A stretch of DNA of 64,000 nt, taken from positions 3,162,001 through 3,226,000 of the forward strand of contig CP043652.1 of NCBI GenBank assembly GCA_014218215.1, written 5' to 3'. The position numbers and the translations under genes are program-made. Position 1 is the first letter of the stretch. Each line of letters starts with the position of its first letter. This DNA comes from Geodermatophilaceae bacterium NBWT11 (GTDB lineage Bacteria; Actinomycetota; Actinomycetes; Mycobacteriales; Geodermatophilaceae). The notes under the pieces were generated by a model, which saw only the letters and a list, made by a program, of their open reading frames with translations, did no database searches and had not been told where the DNA came from. This document shows positions 17,595 to 24,906 of the stretch, in pieces.

Positions 17595-18251
17595 TCAGTC
17601 CGGCAGGGTCGCCGCGACCTCGGCCACCACCCGGCGCATCCGGCTGGTGGGCGGGCAGAGCTCCGCGACGGCGAGGGCGTCGGGGAAGTGGTCGACGTCG
17701 GTGAGCACCGGCAGGTCCAGCACGGTCAGCCCGGCGGCCTCCAGCGCGGCGCGGGTGTTGACCGCGGTGTCGTCCCGGGACATCGGCACGTCGGGCAGCA
17801 CCGCGGCGGCGTCGGGGGAGTGCACGCCGAGGGACCACCAGCCACCGTCGGGGGCGACCCCGAGTGCGGCGTGCCCCGGGCCGGCCGCGACCAGGCGGTC
17901 GAGGCAGTCGGTGAGCAGCCCGGGGGAGATCTGGGGGGTGTCCATGCCGACCAGCAGGGTGGGCAGGTCGCCGTCCCCGGCCATGGCGTCGGCGAACGCG
18001 GCGGCCAGCCGGGTGCCCAGGTCGCCCTCGACCTGGGGGACGACGACGAGGTCGTGCAGGTCCAGGTCACCGGGTGCGCCGTCCAGGGCGACGACCCGAC
18101 GGGTGACGGGGGTGGCGCGGACGACGTCCAGGGTGTCGCCGACCGCGGCCGCGGCGATGGTGCTGGCCTGCAGCGGGGTGCAGGGCGGGGTCAGCCGGGT
18201 CTTGCTCTTCCCGGGGACGGGCGCCTTGGTGATGACCAGCAGCTGCGTCAC
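17595..18251 (-). CDS. DUF2064 / TIGR04282 glycosyltransferase-like protein
   Basis: A 218-residue protein of the GT-A-like family often named 'arsenosugar biosynthesis glycosyltransferase'. Its start (LLVITKAPVPGKSKTRLTP) is the nucleotide-binding motif of that family, and VGMDTPQ is the usual metal/sugar loop, here with MD where many members have SD. There is no arsenic gene nearby, so the family name should not be read as function. The GTG start overlaps the stop of the upstream family 2 transferase. Confidence 0.82.
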   Translation of the reverse strand: MTQLLVITKAPVPGKSKTRLTPPCTPLQASTIAAAAVGDTLDVVRATPVTRRVVALDGAPGDLDLHDLVVVPQVEGDLGTRLAAAFADAMAGDGDLPTLLVGMDTPQISPGLLTDCLDRLVAAGPGHAALGVAPDGGWWSLGVHSPDAAAVLPDVPMSRDDTAVNTRAALEAAGLTVLDLPVLTDVDHFPDALAVAELCPPTSRMRRVVAEVAATLPD

Positions 18252-18901
18252 CGGTTCAGCACCCCGCTCATGTCCTTGATCGTCTTGACCGTGCCCAGGA
18301 CCGTGCCGGTCACCTTGGACTTCGTGCCCTCGGCGCGGGGGTGGTAGTCGACGTCGACCTCGCGGACCCGCCAGTGCGCGTCCGAGGCCTTCGTGACCAT
18401 CTCCAGCGGGTAGCCGAAGCGCCGGTCGGTGATGCCCAGCCCGAGCAGCTCGGTGCGCCGGGCAGCCCGCATCGGGCCCAGGTCGTGCAGCCGCAGGCCG
18501 GTGCGGCGCCGCATCATCACGCTGAGCGCGGTGTTCGCGACCCGGGCGTGCACCGGCCAGGCGTCCCGCGAGCTGGGGCGCCGCCGGCCGAGCACCAGGT
18601 CGGCCTCGCCGGCGAGCACGGGGTCGGCGACCAGGGGCAGCTGGGCGGGGTCCATCGAGGCGTCGGCGTCGCAGAAGCAGACGACGTCGTCCGTGGCCGC
18701 CTCCAGGCCGGCGTGCGCGGCGGCGCCGAAGCCGCGTTGCGGCACGTGCACCACGGTGGCGCCGTGGTCGGCGGCGATCTGCGCGGAACCGTCGGTCGAG
18801 CCGTTGTCGGCGACGATCGCGCGGTAGCCGGCGGGCAGGCGGGTGAGGACCCAGGGCAGTGCCCCGGCCTCGTCCAGGCAGGGGAAGACGACGTCGGGCA
18901 C
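18248..18901 (-). CDS. Family 2 glycosyltransferase
   Basis: A 217-residue cytoplasmic GT-A transferase. VVFPCLDEAGALPWVL begins the nucleotide-sugar fold, ADNGSTDGS is the UDP-binding loop, and FCDADASMDP is the DxD-type metal site. It is shorter than dolichol-phosphate mannosyltransferases and has no membrane segment. It leads a four-gene operon with a DUF2064 protein, the cytochrome-b/Mo oxidoreductase and a membrane protein. The GTG start has TACCGT 6 nt upstream. Confidence 0.87.
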   Translation of the reverse strand: MPDVVFPCLDEAGALPWVLTRLPAGYRAIVADNGSTDGSAQIAADHGATVVHVPQRGFGAAAHAGLEAATDDVVCFCDADASMDPAQLPLVADPVLAGEADLVLGRRRPSSRDAWPVHARVANTALSVMMRRRTGLRLHDLGPMRAARRTELLGLGITDRRFGYPLEMVTKASDAHWRVREVDVDYHPRAEGTKSKVTGTVLGTVKTIKDMSGVLNR

Positions 18902-18907
18902 GCACGG

Positions 18908-18943
18908 ACGGTAGCCGGGGCACCGCGGTGTCGCCTCTACAGT
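18908..18943. promoter_or_regulatory. Divergent leaderless -10 boxes
   Basis: Minus-strand TACCGT (18913-18908) ends 6 nt before the GTG of the glycosyltransferase. Plus-strand TACAGT (18938-18943) ends 8 nt before the GTG of the multi-helix membrane protein. Confidence 0.55.
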
Positions 18944-18951
18944 CCGGGGTC

Positions 18952-20301
18952 GTGAGCAACGCCGCGCCCGTCGAGGACGAGACCACCCGGACGCGCAGGC
19001 TCCCTGGCGCCGCGGTCGGCGCCGCTGCCGTGTTCGTCGTCGTGGTGGGCGTCGTGGGGTGGCGGCTGGCCGAGGGCGGCACGGTCCTGCACCTGCTGGG
19101 CGGCTACGTGCTCCGCGGCGCGTTCGGCGTGGTGGTGACCCCGCAGACCGTGCTGCCGGTGCTGGTGGGGGTCGCCGGCGTGCTGTGGGGACCGGGGTTC
19201 GCTGCCCGCCTGCGCTGGGGGGTGCTGCTCCTCGGCTCGACCGCGGCCGCAGCGCTGTGGACGGTCACCCTGGCCCTGTCCAGCGGCTGGCACCGGCTGC
19301 CCGAGCCCCTCGCGGTGCGCTACGAGTACCCCTTCGACGTCCCCCGGGTCGGGTCGATACCCCAGTTCCTGTCCACGTTCACCGACTTCGTGCCCGCCGA
19401 CTCCGCCGACCCGTGGACCACCCACGTGGCCGGCCACCCGCCGGGTGCGCTGCTGTCCTTCGTGCTGCTGGACCGGCTCGGGCTCTCCGGGCTCGGGTGG
19501 GACGCTGCGCTGTGCATCGTCGGCGGCGTGCTGGCGGTGCCCGCGGTGCTGGTCACCGTGCGCGCGGTGACCGACGAGGCCCGCGCCCGGGTGGTGGCGC
19601 CGTTCCTCGTGCTGGCGCCGTTGGCGCTGTGGGTGGCCACCAGCGCCGACGCGCTCTTCGCCGGTGTCTCGGCCTGGGGCGTCGCCGGGCTCGCGACGGC
19701 GGCGGTGTCGACCGGCTGGCGGCGCGATCTCCGGGCGCTGCTGGGCGGGCTGCTGCTGGGTGCCGCGCTCTTCCTGTCCTTCGGGCTGACCGCCCTGGGG
19801 CTGGTGGCGCTGGTCGTCGTCCTGGTGCACCGGCGGGCGCTGGGCTGGGGCGGCGTCGTCCGGGTGCTCGGGGTCGGTGCGGTGGGCGTGCTGCTCGTGG
19901 TCGGGGCGTACGCCCTGGGCGGCTACTGGTGGCTCGACGGCTTCCACGCCGCCGGCGACCGGGTGCGCTCGGGCCCCTCCTACGCCAACCGGCCACTGGG
20001 CTTCTTCGTCTTCTCCAACCTGGCGGCCGGCCTGCTCGCCGTCGGCCCGGCCGCCGTCGCCGGCCTGGCCTCGCTGCGCCGCCACCGGCTGGCGCTGCTC
20101 GCCCTGGCCGCGCTCGTCGGCATCCTGGCCAGCGACGCCACCGGGCTCGTGCGCGGGGAGACCGAGCGGATCTGGCTGCCGTTCTACGTCTGGGTGCTGA
20201 CCGCGACCGCGTTCCTCCCTCCCCGTCAGCGCCGGCTGTGGCTCGCGGCCGGTGTCGTGCTGGCGATCGCGATCGAGGTGACCGTCCGCACCGAGTGGTG
20301 A
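18952..20301 (+). CDS. Polytopic membrane protein, GT-C-like
   Basis: A 449-residue protein with around 11 membrane helices. After the second to third helix a loop contains TTHVAGHPPGALLS. The GHPPG sequence recurs in actinobacterial GT-C-type membrane glycosyltransferases, which use lipid-phosphate sugars. I see no DD or ED motif of family 39 enzymes, so activity is uncertain. It lies divergent from a family 2 glycosyltransferase, which fits a lipid-linked sugar role but does not prove it. Confidence 0.68.
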   Translation: MSNAAPVEDETTRTRRLPGAAVGAAAVFVVVVGVVGWRLAEGGTVLHLLGGYVLRGAFGVVVTPQTVLPVLVGVAGVLWGPGFAARLRWGVLLLGSTAAAALWTVTLALSSGWHRLPEPLAVRYEYPFDVPRVGSIPQFLSTFTDFVPADSADPWTTHVAGHPPGALLSFVLLDRLGLSGLGWDAALCIVGGVLAVPAVLVTVRAVTDEARARVVAPFLVLAPLALWVATSADALFAGVSAWGVAGLATAAVSTGWRRDLRALLGGLLLGAALFLSFGLTALGLVALVVVLVHRRALGWGGVVRVLGVGAVGVLLVVGAYALGGYWWLDGFHAAGDRVRSGPSYANRPLGFFVFSNLAAGLLAVGPAAVAGLASLRRHRLALLALAALVGILASDATGLVRGETERIWLPFYVWVLTATAFLPPRQRRLWLAAGVVLAIAIEVTVRTEW

Positions 20302-20323
20302 CCGTCCCCGGGTGACCGCGGAG

Positions 20324-20329
20324 CAGGAT
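20324..20329 (+). promoter_or_regulatory. Weak leaderless -10 box of the first EamA gene
   Basis: CAGGAT ends 6 nt before the GTG at 20336. It matches TANNNT at only two of three positions. Confidence 0.3.
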
Positions 20330-20335
20330 GGCGCC

Positions 20336-21223
20336 GTGAGTTGTCGCGGCTGGGGCCTGTTCGTCGTGATGAGCGTCATCTGGGGCGTGCCGTACCTGCT
20401 GATCAAGGTCGCGGTCGGTGAGCTTGACCCGGTGCTCGTCGTCTTCGGGCGGTGTGTGCTGGGCGCGGCGATCCTGCTGCCCTGGGTGGTGGCCCGCGGT
20501 CAGCTGCGCGGGATCACCCGGTACTGGAAGCCGCTGCTGGCGTTCACCGTGCTGGAGATGACCGGCCCGTGGCTGCTGCTGTCGATCGCGGAGCAGACGC
20601 TGTCCTCCTCGCTGACCGGGCTGCTCGTGGCCACCGTCCCGTTCGTCGCCGCGCTGGCGGGGCGGCTGGTGGGGGAGGAGGAGCGGCTGTCCCCGGTGCG
20701 GATCGGCGGGATGGTGCTGGGCGTCGTCGGGATCGCCACGCTGCTGGGCCTGGACGTCGCGGGTGCCCAGTGGCTCGCCCTGGGTGCCGTCGTCCTCACC
20801 GTGATCGGCTACGGGACGGCGCCGTTGATCATCAGCCGGCAGCTGTCGGCGGTGTCCGGGGTGGCCGCGAGCGCGGTGGCGCTGTCGATCACCACCGTGG
20901 TCTACGCCCCCTTCGCGCTGCCCCGGCTCGACCAGGTCGGCGCGGCGTCGGGGCGGGCGCTGCTCGCGGTCGCCGCGCTCGGGGTGGTGTGCACGGCCCT
21001 GGCCCTGGCGCTGTTCTTCGCCCTCATCCGGGAGGTCGGCCCGCAGCGGGCGCTGGTGATCACCTTCGTCAACCCGGCGGTCGCGGTGCTGCTGGGCGTG
21101 CTCCTGCTGGGGGAGCCGTTCACCCTCGGGATCGCCGTGGGGCTGCCGCTGGTGCTGGTGGGCTGCGTGCTCGCCACCCGGCGGACCCGCGTCACCGACC
21201 CCGCCCCGGTGGCCGCGGCCTGA
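20336..21223 (+). CDS. EamA/DMT-superfamily transporter (first copy)
   Basis: A 295-residue protein with about ten membrane helices in two repeated EamA halves. The first half starts with SVIWGVPYLLIKVAV and the second around residue 150; ITFVNPAVAVLLGVLLLGEPF is the typical end of the second repeat. The family exports metabolites or drugs; the substrate is unknown. A second, diverged copy is at 48149-49081. Its stop lies 7 bp from that of the convergent DUF222 gene. Confidence 0.85.
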   Translation: MSCRGWGLFVVMSVIWGVPYLLIKVAVGELDPVLVVFGRCVLGAAILLPWVVARGQLRGITRYWKPLLAFTVLEMTGPWLLLSIAEQTLSSSLTGLLVATVPFVAALAGRLVGEEERLSPVRIGGMVLGVVGIATLLGLDVAGAQWLALGAVVLTVIGYGTAPLIISRQLSAVSGVAASAVALSITTVVYAPFALPRLDQVGAASGRALLAVAALGVVCTALALALFFALIREVGPQRALVITFVNPAVAVLLGVLLLGEPFTLGIAVGLPLVLVGCVLATRRTRVTDPAPVAAA

Positions 21224-21230
21224 CCCGCTG

Positions 21231-22787
21231 TCAGGCGGCCCGGGACGCGGCGGCGTCCTCCCGTTCGACTCGCTGACGTCGGCGCAGGGCAGCGCGGTTG
21301 CCCAGCACCGTGCCGACCACGTGCCGCAGGTCCATCCGCTCGCCGTTCGCCCGCCAGTAGGGCGGCAGGGGCACCGGTCCGGGTCCCGCCCGCTCCGGGG
21401 AGGCGTCCCCGTCCGTGGGCAGCCATACCCCCGTGCCGTCCTGCAGGTGCGCCCGCAGACCGTCCGGGCCGCGTTCCACGGTGAGGTCGAGGTCGTGCAC
21501 CAGCCCGTGGCACCGGTCGCACAGCAGGACGAGGTTCTCCACGTCGGTGCGGCCGCCGAGGAGCCACGGCACGACGTGGTGGGCGTGCAGCCGCTCGGGC
21601 CGGGTCTCCGCGCAGCCCGGCCGGGCGCAGCCGCCGTCGCGCAGCAGCAGGGCTCGCCGTTGCGCACGGCTGGCGTACCTCCGGCGGCGTCCACAGGCCA
21701 GCACCTGCTCGCCCTCGACGAGGACGGTGGTGACCGCCGCATCGCAGGCCAGACGGCGCGCCTGGGCCGCGCTGAGCGAGGCGACCCCGTCGAGGGCCGC
21801 CTGCCCCGCGGCGAGGTCGTCGGCGAGCACCGCGGCGTCGACCCGCACCAGGACCTCCCGCGGGGCCGGGTCGCCGGGCCGGGTGTCGACCGTCGCGACC
21901 CCGGCCCGCAGCAGGTCGAGCAGGGCGTCGGTGCGGGCGACGGTCACCCGGGCGCGGCGGACCCGGTCGGCCTCCCGGGTGTTCTCGGACGGGCCCTCCT
22001 GGCCGCGGGCGGCGACCCGGTCGCGCCGGGTCAGGACCTCGGCGCGGTTCTCCACCGCGGCCACCACCTCGGCGGCGTCCTCGGCCGACAGGCGCAGCCG
22101 CAGGCTCACGCTGCCGTCGCCCTCGTCGTGCCAGTCGAAGCGCTGCTCCCACCGGCGTGGGGGAGCGTCCGGGTCGGCGCCCTCGGGCCACCACGCCGCC
22201 CACACCGCGGCAGCAGCCGCACGGCCGGCCTCGTCGCCCTCGTCGTCGTCCCCGCCGGCCGCGATCGCGGCACCGCGGGCAGCGGACCGGGCCCGGTCGG
22301 CCTGGGCCCGGGCGGCGTCGGTGGTGGCCTCGTCGGAGCGGCGCCAGCCGGCCACCACCCGTTCCAGCTGGGCCGCGGTGCAGGTGGCGGCCACCTCCAG
22401 GAGCCCGGCCTCGGTGTCGGTGTCGGCGACCCGGGCGATGGCCCGGGCCTTGGCGTAGGAGATGCGCCCGGCGCTCAGCTCGCGGGTGGTGCCGGGCAGG
22501 CCGGGGAGCGCGCGGGCCGTGCGGACGTGGTCGCGCGCCGTGCCCGGGGCCATCCCGCACTGCCAGGACAGCCACTGCGCACACGAGGTCACCCCCGGTA
22601 CCGCCCAGCCCTCGCGGCGGTCGAACTCGGCGACCAGCAGCAACCACGCCCCCGTCGCGGCCGAGATCGCCACCGCGCCGGCGCAGAGCCGGACCGCCAG
22701 CTCCGGCAGCGGGAGGGCGTCGTCGTCCGGCCGGTCGGTGGCGCAGTTCATCGCACGGACCGTGGCCGGGTCTGTCGTCGTGGACAC
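21231..22787 (-). CDS. DUF222 and HNH endonuclease domain protein
   Basis: A 518-residue protein. Residues about 25-330 form the helical DUF222 domain and the C-terminal part holds an HNH nuclease motif (CARPGC, then HAHHVVPWLLGG, ENLVLLCDRCHGLVH), with zinc-binding cysteines and the catalytic His intact. Proteins of this kind (13E12-like) are abundant and often multicopy in actinobacterial genomes; their role is not established. The GTG at 22787 has a GAGAGGGG ribosome site; an upstream in-frame start at 22874 overlaps the terminator hairpin and is less likely. I saw no inverted repeats or integrase beside it. Confidence 0.88.
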   Translation of the reverse strand: MSTTTDPATVRAMNCATDRPDDDALPLPELAVRLCAGAVAISAATGAWLLLVAEFDRREGWAVPGVTSCAQWLSWQCGMAPGTARDHVRTARALPGLPGTTRELSAGRISYAKARAIARVADTDTEAGLLEVAATCTAAQLERVVAGWRRSDEATTDAARAQADRARSAARGAAIAAGGDDDEGDEAGRAAAAAVWAAWWPEGADPDAPPRRWEQRFDWHDEGDGSVSLRLRLSAEDAAEVVAAVENRAEVLTRRDRVAARGQEGPSENTREADRVRRARVTVARTDALLDLLRAGVATVDTRPGDPAPREVLVRVDAAVLADDLAAGQAALDGVASLSAAQARRLACDAAVTTVLVEGEQVLACGRRRRYASRAQRRALLLRDGGCARPGCAETRPERLHAHHVVPWLLGGRTDVENLVLLCDRCHGLVHDLDLTVERGPDGLRAHLQDGTGVWLPTDGDASPERAGPGPVPLPPYWRANGERMDLRHVVGTVLGNRAALRRRQRVEREDAAASRAA

Positions 22788-22851
22788 GGGGACCCCTCTC
22801 GCTCGTCGAACACCTGATCGAAGAGTGGCACCGGGGTACGACAGAACCGGC

Positions 22852-22879
22852 GCGGGGTGTTTCCGCGGAAACACCCCGC
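22852..22879 (-). terminator. 28-bp perfect palindrome after the epimerase gene
   Basis: Positions 22852-22879 form an exact palindrome centred on TTCCGCGGAA with GC-rich arms. It begins 7 bp past the epimerase stop and ends 64 bp before the DUF222 start, so it most likely terminates epimerase transcripts. Confidence 0.7.
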
Positions 22880-22885
22880 CGAGGG

Positions 22886-23953
22886 TCAGGGCTGCTGCGG
22901 GGCGGCCCGGAGGGTGGCGGTGGCGAACTCGCGCATGCCGTCCTCGAAGGCGACGGCGGCCTGGTAGCCGAGCTCGACGCGGGCCCGTTCGGGGCTGGCG
23001 ACGACGTGCCGCACGTCCCCGATCCGGTACTGCCCGGTGACCTGGGCGTCCGGCCCGCCGAACGCGGTGGCCAGCGCGCGGGCCATGTCCCCGACGGTGT
23101 GCGGCACCCCGCTGGCCACGTTGTACGTGCGCAACGTGGACTCCTCCGGCGGGTGCTCCAGGGACCGCAGGTTGGCCTGGGCGACATCGGTGACGTGCAC
23201 GAAGTCGCGCATCTGGCCGCCGTCCTCGTAGACCTGCGGCGCCCGCCCGGACTCCAGCGACGACCGGAAGATCGACGCGACGCCGGCGTAGAAGGTGTCG
23301 CGCGGCATCCGCGGGCCGTAGACGTTGTGGTACCTCAGCCCGACCGCGGTGCCACCGGTGGAGCGCGCCCAGGCCGAGGCGAGGTGCTCCTGGGCGAGCT
23401 TGGTCGCGGCGTAGGTGTTGCGCGGGTCGGTGGGGGTCTCCTCGCCCACCTCGCCCCAGGCCAGCTGCTCCCCGCAGACCGGGCAGGGAGGGTCGAACCG
23501 TCCGGCGTCCAGGTCGGCCTTACGGCGCGGCGCAGCGGGGACGACGCCGTGCACCGCGCACTCGTAGCGGCCCTCGCCGTAGACCACCATCGAGCTGGCC
23601 ATGACCAGCTGACCGACGTCGGCGCGGGCCATCCCGGCCAGCAGCACCGCCGTCCCCAGGTCGTTGATGCCGGCGTAGAGCGGCATGTCCTGCACGTCGA
23701 TGCCCAGCCCGACCATCGCGGCCTGGTGGTTGACCGCGTCCACCCCGGCCAGCACCCGGTCGACGGTGTCGGGGTCCCGCACGTCACCCACGACCAGTTC
23801 GACGCCGTCCAGTCCGGGCGGGCCGTCGTGGTAGGCGGGGTGGACGGCGGGCAGCAGGGCGTCGAGGACCCGCACCTCGTGCCCGGCCTCGAGGTGGGCG
23901 GCGACGACGTGCGAGCCGATGAACCCGGCCCCACCGGTGACGAGGATGCGCAT
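22886..23953 (-). CDS. NAD-dependent sugar epimerase/dehydratase with a Cys-rich insertion
   Basis: A 355-residue extended short-chain dehydrogenase. TGGAGFIGSH is the NAD-binding loop, SSMVVYG carries the catalytic Ser, and YAATK is the catalytic Tyr-Lys pair. Between SSMVVYG and YAATK lies an insertion of about 45 residues with YECAVHG and PPCPVCGEQ, which look like two halves of a small zinc site. I recall similar insertions in dTDP-L-rhamnose 4-epimerase-type enzymes; the substrate here remains open. ATG at 23953 starts directly on the beta strand MRILVTGG. Divergent from tag with overlapping -10 boxes. Confidence 0.88.
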   Translation of the reverse strand: MRILVTGGAGFIGSHVVAAHLEAGHEVRVLDALLPAVHPAYHDGPPGLDGVELVVGDVRDPDTVDRVLAGVDAVNHQAAMVGLGIDVQDMPLYAGINDLGTAVLLAGMARADVGQLVMASSMVVYGEGRYECAVHGVVPAAPRRKADLDAGRFDPPCPVCGEQLAWGEVGEETPTDPRNTYAATKLAQEHLASAWARSTGGTAVGLRYHNVYGPRMPRDTFYAGVASIFRSSLESGRAPQVYEDGGQMRDFVHVTDVAQANLRSLEHPPEESTLRTYNVASGVPHTVGDMARALATAFGGPDAQVTGQYRIGDVRHVVASPERARVELGYQAAVAFEDGMREFATATLRAAPQQP

Positions 23954-23961
23954 GGGCGCCG

Positions 23962-23971
23962 ACGCTAGCCT
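23962..23971. promoter_or_regulatory. Overlapping divergent -10 boxes of the epimerase and tag genes
   Basis: In ACGCTAGCCT the minus strand reads TAGCGT (8 nt before the epimerase ATG) and the plus strand reads TAGCCT (7 nt before the tag GTG). The two boxes share the central CTAG, so the two promoters should exclude each other. Confidence 0.5.
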
Positions 23972-23978
23972 CGGCCCC

Positions 23979-24539
23979 GTGGAGCTGCAGCGGTGCGCCT
24001 GGGCCACGAGTGCGCCCGACTACGTCACCTACCACGACGAGGAGTGGGGCGTCCCGGTCCGCGGGGACGACGCCCTGTTCGAGCGGGTGTGCCTGGAGGC
24101 CTTCCAGTCCGGGCTGTCCTGGATCACGATCCTGCGCAAGCGGCCGGCGTTCCGGGCCGCGTTCGCCGGCTTCTCCATCGACGCGGTGGCCGACTTCACC
24201 GACGCGGACGTCGAGCGGCTGATGGCCGACGCCGGGATCGTGCGCAACCGGGCCAAGATCGAGGCCGCCCGGCGCAACGCCCGCGCCGCCCAACAGCTGC
24301 CCGAGGGGTTGTCGGCGCTGCTGTGGTCCTTCGCACCCACCGGGGAGCGCCCCAACCCGGCCACCCTGGCCGACGTCCCGGCCGTCACCGCCGAGTCCAC
24401 GGCCCTGGCCAAGGAGCTCAAGGAGCGTGGGTTCGCCTTCGTCGGCCCGACGACCGCCCACGCCCTCATGCAGGCCACCGGGATGGTCGACGACCACGTC
24501 GCGGACTGCTTCCGGGCGGGTGTCGCGCGTCTCGGTTGA
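23979..24539 (+). CDS. tag: DNA-3-methyladenine glycosylase I
   Basis: A 186-residue base-excision repair enzyme that removes 3-methyladenine from alkylated DNA. The zinc-binding N-terminus (QRCAWA, Cys6, and the His of TYHDEEWGVP) and C-terminal His/Cys pair (DDHVADC) are visible, along with FQSGLSWITILRKR, which lines the base pocket. GTG at 23979 is chosen because it follows the leaderless -10 box and gives the standard N-terminus. The position before the DUF3117 gene matches the Rv1210-Rv1211 order of mycobacteria (from memory). Confidence 0.93.
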   Translation: MELQRCAWATSAPDYVTYHDEEWGVPVRGDDALFERVCLEAFQSGLSWITILRKRPAFRAAFAGFSIDAVADFTDADVERLMADAGIVRNRAKIEAARRNARAAQQLPEGLSALLWSFAPTGERPNPATLADVPAVTAESTALAKELKERGFAFVGPTTAHALMQATGMVDDHVADCFRAGVARLG

Positions 24540-24548
24540 GGGCTCATG

Positions 24549-24577
24549 TTGGTCTCATCCCGATCATGCGGGAGAAT
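24549..24577 (+). promoter_or_regulatory. Vegetative-type promoter upstream of the DUF3117 gene
   Basis: TTGGTC (24549-24554) and GAGAAT (24572-24577) are spaced by 17 bp. The expected transcript begins near 24584 and has a leader of about 78 nt with a strong GAAGGAGG ribosome site. Confidence 0.45.
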
Positions 24578-24661
24578 GGTCGACAGCTCTGGTTCGCAGA
24601 CGGAACGACAGCCACACCGCACCCAGCACGGGGCTGCGGGTGGCCGGTGAAGGAGGCACGC

Positions 24662-24829
24662 ATGGCGGCCATGAAGCCGCGTACGGGTGAAGGTCCCCTC
24701 GAGGTCACCAAGGAGGGTCGCGGCCTGGTCATGCGCGTTCCGCTCGAAGGTGGCGGACGGCTCGTCGTCGAGCTCTCCGCCGACGAGGCAGCGGCGCTCT
24801 CCGAGGCACTCCAGGGCGCGATCAGCTGA
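24662..24829 (+). CDS. DUF3117 small conserved protein
   Basis: A 55-residue protein strongly conserved in actinobacteria and of unknown function. It begins MAAMKPRTGEGPLEVTKEG and ends with an acidic helix (ELSADEAAALSEALQGAI). The ATG at 24662 has GAAGGAGG at optimal spacing. It lies between tag and a GC-rich terminator, so it is probably a single-gene transcript. The strong ribosome site suggests abundant expression. Confidence 0.9.
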   Translation: MAAMKPRTGEGPLEVTKEGRGLVMRVPLEGGGRLVVELSADEAAALSEALQGAIS

Positions 24830-24844
24830 CCAGCACGACTCAGA

Positions 24845-24883
24845 CGGCCCCGGCCGCCGGCCCCGCGCCGGCGACCGGGGCCG
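24845..24883 (+). terminator. GC-rich hairpin after the DUF3117 gene
   Basis: CGGCCCCGG (24845-24853) pairs exactly with CCGGGGCCG (24875-24883). The 21-nt loop can itself fold (CCGG/CCGG). No T-tract. It separates the small gene from the aminopeptidase. Confidence 0.6.
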
Positions 24884-24906
24884 CTGCGTGTCCCGGGGTC
24901 GACGTC

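Noticed and set aside
17595-18251. Arsenosugar biosynthesis glycosyltransferase
   Set aside because: The name comes from the family model; no arsenic methyltransferase or radical SAM arsenosugar gene is present.
21231-22787. DUF222-HNH gene as part of an insertion sequence or intein
   Set aside because: No terminal inverted repeats, target duplications, integrase or interrupted host gene are visible.
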